A stretch of 64,000 bases of DNA from Bolinopsis microptera. Lineage: Eukaryota > Ctenophora > Tentaculata > Lobata > Bolinopsidae. The stretch spans positions 19,003,401-19,067,400 of the forward strand of contig NC_087082.1 of NCBI RefSeq assembly GCF_026151205.1. Reading direction: 5' to 3'. Numbering within the stretch: the stretch's first letter is position 1; each line of letters starts with the position of its first letter. The position numbers and the translations under genes were made by a program. Shown here piece after piece: positions 62,501 to 64,000 of this stretch. The notes under the pieces were generated by a model. That model did no database searches. It worked only from the letters and a program-made list of their open reading frames with translations, and had not been told where the DNA came from.

Positions 62501-64000
62501 CAACACCTGAACACCACCTGAACAACACCTGAACAACACCTGAACAACACCTGAACAACACCTGAACAACACCTGAACAACACCTGAACAACACCTGAAC
62601 ACCACCTGAACAACACCTGAACAACACCTGAACAACACCTGAACACCACTGAACAACACCTGAACAACACCTGAACAACACCTGAACAACACCTGAACAC
62701 CACCTGAACAACACCTGAACAACACCTGAACACCACCTGAACAACACCTGAACAACACCTGAACACCACTGAACAACACCTCCTTTTCAACTTACAACCC
62801 ATATTTCCAAACCATAATGCAATGATTTTGTAATAGAATACCCTTCATGGCCTCAGAATTAATATTTCATGATGGAGCCACAATTAAAGTAATGCTATTA
62901 TTACCTTGAATATAATTAGCATTCTGTAGAATCTATAGATTCTTGACCATTTTCTGCCCTCCAAAGTTATACTTAATACAGACCTAGAGTTTTATGTCAA
63001 CGTTATACATCGACGGATTGATGATTAGATTTGTGTTAGAAACTTTAACCTGTCCCGGCATTTAATATTACATTTATTATACGGCAACCCAGTGATGACT
63101 TTAATAGAGCCGGTTTCTACGGACTTGAAGGCAACAGGTGGTCAGTGCTATTCTTAATTTACACCAGAGAGTGCTCCCACTTTACGAGTTTATAGTTTAC
63201 ATACGTTGGCCATTACTGCTTTCCGTTTTCCAGTTTTTGTAAAGTTTTTGCTCAAAGTTCAGTTCTTTGCATCGTCTGTTACTATGTAATTGCGTATAAT
63301 TATAATATTATGTGCATATTGCATATAATATTATCTTGATACTTCTCTTTCTTGCTCTAAACACGTAACACCCTCCTAAGATGGGAGTGGCAGAAGTCGT
63401 CAGACAGCCCGAAAACGGGAGATATGACCGGCACTACGATCTCCAACCTAACCCTGGCAAACCTGGTGGAAGGAACTTATACCTTCACGCTCACAGTATA
63501 CGATAAGAAGAATCAGAAGGGGGTTGCAAGCACAACCGTTACTGTCAGACCTGCTGAAAAGGGACCTCCTAAAGCTGACGCTGGTAGGTTTAGTGTTTAT
63601 TACTTTTAGGATGTTTATAGGTGAATGTGATATACATTATTGTCTCAAATTATTATGTTTCATGAAAAGTGTGACCAGGTGACAGCAAGTCACCATGACA
63701 ACGTTACCATGTCTACCACCAGGTGACAACAAGGAGCTAGTAGCACCAGACAGGAGCACCGAGCTGGACGGTGCTCCTGTCTGGTCACCATGACAACGTC
63801 ACCATGACAACATAATATCACCAGGTGACAATAAGGAGCTAGTAGCACCAGACAGGAGCACCGAGCTGGACGGTGCTCCTGTCTGGTCACCATGACAACG
63901 TCACCATGACAACGTAATATCACCAGGTGACAACAAGGAGCTAGTAGCACCAGACAGGAGCACCGAGCTGGACGGTGCTCCTGTCTGGTCACCATGACAA
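46875..64000 (+). CDS. Gene 3: MANSC-EGF-PKD membrane-type protein, KIAA0319 family (3'-partial)
   Basis: Exons: 46875-46908, 47013-47170, 47354-47513, 47748-48572, 48804-48930, 49237-49382, 50500-50561, 50684-50905, 52764-52880, 55138-55275, 57563-57632, 58500-58567, 58765-58841, 59069-59161, 63381-63583; the gene continues beyond the window. All phases agree, giving 833 codons. Order: signal peptide, MANSC, acidic/lysine repeat region, three to four EGF-like modules, three PKD domains and the start of a fourth. MANSC followed by PKD repeats is the architecture of vertebrate KIAA0319 and KIAA0319L, which are single-pass receptors in neuronal migration and membrane trafficking. The EGF modules and charged repeats between MANSC and PKD are not in those proteins. 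The membrane segment and tail would lie downstream. Function here is inferred from domains only. Confidence 0.82.
47748..48572 (+). CDS. Gene 3 exon 4: charged repeat region and first EGF-like module
   Basis: An 825-bp phase 1-1 exon. After an Asp/Ser/Thr-rich start come five copies of a 13-residue unit TAESGETKDK(Q/E)T, a Lys/Thr linker, then a run of four-residue units DDAK, DDSK and (D/E)ESK (about 15). The DNA units (39 bp and 12 bp) are nearly identical, so length variation between individuals is likely. It ends with NCDPDCNVASEKCVKDNN and CDCKEG, an EGF-like module. The repeats probably form an extended, glycosylatable stalk. Confidence 0.82.
48804..50561 (+). CDS. Gene 3 exons 5-7: EGF-like modules
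   Basis: Exons 48804-48930 (phase 1-2), 49237-49382 (2-1) and 50500-50561 (1-0). They encode DGCVAKVMCEAS/CPGDHTACTVV/ACACQNG, then GVCKEVTCKGVSCPNHATC/AHCFCDKDY/IFCRT, then VVDCTTEPKNAGCPTNEQC. Six-cysteine spacing fits EGF-like repeats; the last is completed by KKQCFCIPG in the next exon. Confidence 0.75.
49383..50499. other. Gene 3 intron with 51-bp direct repeat and poly-C
   Basis: AATAACTGTTCAGTAGGATC... (51 bp, to GGAAAAGAATTC) occurs at 49924-49974 and exactly again at 50062-50112. A run of 13 C (50049-50061) sits immediately before the second copy. No coding region. Confidence 0.8.
50684..63583 (+). CDS. Gene 3 exons 8-15: PKD domains
   Basis: Exons 50684-50905, 52764-52880, 55138-55275, 57563-57632, 58500-58567, 58765-58841, 59069-59161, 63381-63583. 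PKD 1: NYYAYKWEQQKNPAG with GEYVFLVTVLG. PKD 2: APVAVIKPAG, EFSLNGIDSHDDDK, IVSYAWTIE, then GEGEFKFKLEVKDKSGLTGS. PKD 3: PPSAKVSSALVLTLPKNSAV, LYGNGSKDDHEITKWEWQ, GTYTFTLTVYDKKNQKG. The sequence GPPKADAG opens a fourth. Each PKD domain is cut by an intron just before its central W strand, an arrangement repeated in all three. Confidence 0.8.
50906..52430. repeat. 53-bp minisatellite carrying copies of a splice donor
   Basis: About 28 tandem copies of a 53-bp unit. The unit includes CCGGGGTGAGTTTGATTTTA, which is the end of exon 50684-50905 (CCGGG) plus its GTGAGT donor. The first eight or so copies carry a variant (GGTTAAGTGAGCTTG) in place of GGCCGGGGTGAGTTTG; later copies keep the donor. 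Third-position variants (AGTTGGC, AGTAGGC, AGGTGGC) are grouped in blocks. Confidence 0.93.
52881..55137. other. Gene 3 intron with short repeats
   Basis: Contains a 9-bp repeat tract (AGTACAAGC and variants, 53,085-53,190), a TAGTTAC/GTAACTA palindromic tract (54,553-54,632) with an echo near 54,700, and a duplicated 56-bp acceptor segment at its end (55,082-55,137). Otherwise AT-rich with no coding signal. Confidence 0.7.
55276..57562. other. Gene 3 intron holding a LINE ORF1 gene
   Basis: A 58-bp segment (GAAGAGTACATAATATGTAT...) is tandemly duplicated at 55,395-55,490. A retroelement ORF1 occupies 56,095-57,006. A CCGGTTCAAG / GGTGCCGG-rich edge at about 56,040 and 57,375 may mark its ends. 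Confidence 0.5.
56095..57006 (+). CDS. Solitary LINE ORF1-like protein
   Basis: A 303-residue intact frame. An N-terminal helical region (SPSCVKKMNKGTACDLLYDA) is followed by a coiled coil (about 95-150: ETIIKLQSELLACKNEQLES), a basic linker, and an RRM-like domain (about 185-290: NKNLMIFGLSEQ, KPRIEASRVGKL, VRPVKVTATSA, QILAKSRNLRATEKFKTVFI, RAKQRELVRDMKRL). This is the layout of nucleic-acid-chaperone ORF1 proteins of non-LTR retroelements. No reverse transcriptase follows, so it is a 3'-truncated copy or an ORF1-only element. It is in the intron between PKD exons and in the same direction as the host gene. Confidence 0.65.
   Translation: MVCVSPCYTTMTIPPSEYGEKEINMLRGDSVELLSKALNEMEITAIRQLSPSCVKKMNKGTACDLLYDALKYLEEFTGVVSTDYKMASNSVKHQMFETQETIIKLQSELLACKNEQLESLQTSVKSSVGESVKAEFQSFSSVLQANCPESQKPVSSEMIKRAVKTVVQEEDRNKNLMIFGLSEQDNEELSTVVSEVFSAIGEKPRIEASRVGKLKPGKAVRPVKVTATSATIVNQILAKSRNLRATEKFKTVFISPDRSPEQRAKQRELVRDMKRLVTEQPDKLHFIRNGAIKSTDKTNKTAE
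57633..58499. other. Gene 3 intron
   Basis: I see nothing beyond AT-rich DNA and a local near-duplicate (GTCACTAGAGC(A/G)T at about 58,394 and 58,440). Confidence 0.5.
58579..58613. mobile_element. Solo terminus of the foldback element, at a splice donor
   Basis: Poly-G with a single A interruption, followed by TTCATCCTGATTTTT, matches the end of the element at 1133-2579 (right arm read backwards: GGGGGG then TTCACCCTGATTTTT). It is flanked by a 13-bp direct repeat AGGTAAGAGTTAA (58566-58578 and 58614-58626) that includes the exon's donor. Confidence 0.7.
59172..62783. repeat. 3.6-kb minisatellite, 11-bp unit
   Basis: More than 320 copies of ACCTGAACAAC / ACCTGAACACC (11 bp), with 10-bp variants in which CCACCTGAAC is shortened to CCACTGAAC, and rarer GAAAAAC or GAATAAC forms. 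Higher-order blocks are visible, for example CACCACTGAAAAACACCTGA recurring about every 65 bp between 59,600 and 59,950. It lies wholly within the intron between exons 59069-59161 and 63381-63583. Confidence 0.95.
62784..63380. other. Gene 3 intron, unique end
   Basis: AT-rich with no coding or repeat feature that I can support, ending in the acceptor CCCTCCTAAG. Confidence 0.5.
63700..64000. repeat. ~115-bp tandem repeat with perfect hairpin
   Basis: Two and a half units (63,718, about 63,828 and 63,922 onwards), cut by the window edge. Each contains GACAGGAGCACCG-AGCTGGA-CGGTGCTCCTGTC, a hairpin with a 13-bp stem and 7-base loop, and several TCACCATGACAACGT motifs. Confidence 0.9.

Noticed and set aside
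58994..62802. Very long minus-strand open frames (up to 1,261 codons)
   Set aside because: They are produced by the stop-free 11-bp minisatellite, exist in all three frames, and lie in an intron of gene 3 on the other strand.
63093..63137. A 45-bp candidate exon (ACCCAG acceptor, GTGGTC donor)
   Set aside because: Exon 59069-59161 splices directly to 63381 with the right phase and completes the PKD domain (EIT-K-WEWQ), so this piece is not needed and its translation does not fit.
1..64000. Prokaryotic operon or defence system
   Set aside because: Introns, extracellular metazoan domains and eukaryotic retroelements exclude it; no tRNA or rRNA gene was found either.

Overview
The window is eukaryotic and almost certainly from a marine invertebrate animal. 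It is AT-rich, its genes are split by GT-AG introns, and its proteins are built from metazoan extracellular modules (SRCR, Ig, CCP/sushi, ZP, MANSC, EGF, PKD) joined mainly by phase-1 introns. Penelope-like elements, LINE remnants, foldback elements and very long minisatellites fill the introns. I cannot fix the phylum from sequence alone; a non-bilaterian animal such as a cnidarian or sponge is a reasonable guess, not a conclusion.

Three genes can be read exon by exon with compatible splice phases. (1) On the + strand, 5'-truncated at the window edge and running to about 27.29 kb, is a huge SRCR/Ig protein: six near-identical SRCR exons (0.8-8.2 kb), five near-identical Ig exons (8.6-10.7 kb), a run of divergent Ig domains (12.5-20.4 kb) and a cysteine-rich C-terminal region of unknown family (22.6-27.3 kb). 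About 2,580 codons are visible and no transmembrane segment was found. (2) On the - strand, 46,207 to 36,033, is a complete 12-exon gene for a predicted 586-residue ZP-domain protein: signal peptide, galactose-binding-like domain, two CCP domains, ZP domain, RRKR furin-type site, and a short hydrophobic C-terminus that looks like a GPI signal. (3) On the + strand, from 46,875 past the window end, is a KIAA0319-type protein: signal peptide, MANSC domain, a long acidic/lysine repeat region, EGF-like domains and PKD domains (833 codons in the window). Genes 2 and 3 are divergent, with start codons 667 bp apart and a TATA box in front of gene 2. Genes 1 and 2 converge on an 8.7-kb transposon-rich interval (27.3-36.0 kb).

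Mobile and repeated DNA: a 1.45-kb foldback element with poly-G/poly-C ends and a TAA target duplication (1,133-2,579); a mariner-like MITE (14,085-14,858); a truncated Penelope element (about 16.7-18.2 kb); a full-length Penelope element with a 13-bp target duplication and a head-to-head partial copy (39,912-43,993); a 2.8-kb palindrome (23,527-26,346); a 4-kb inverted-repeat element carrying a dead LINE reverse transcriptase (31,735-35,717); solitary LINE-ORF1-like genes (21.7-22.0 kb and 56.1-57.0 kb); and minisatellites at 11.4, 12.0, 27.9, 50.9-52.4, 59.2-62.8 and 63.7 kb.

All three genes encode surface or secreted modular proteins, and two have recently amplified coding units. A cluster of recognition or adhesion molecules undergoing fast exon turnover is the most interesting reading of this locus; that role is inference.
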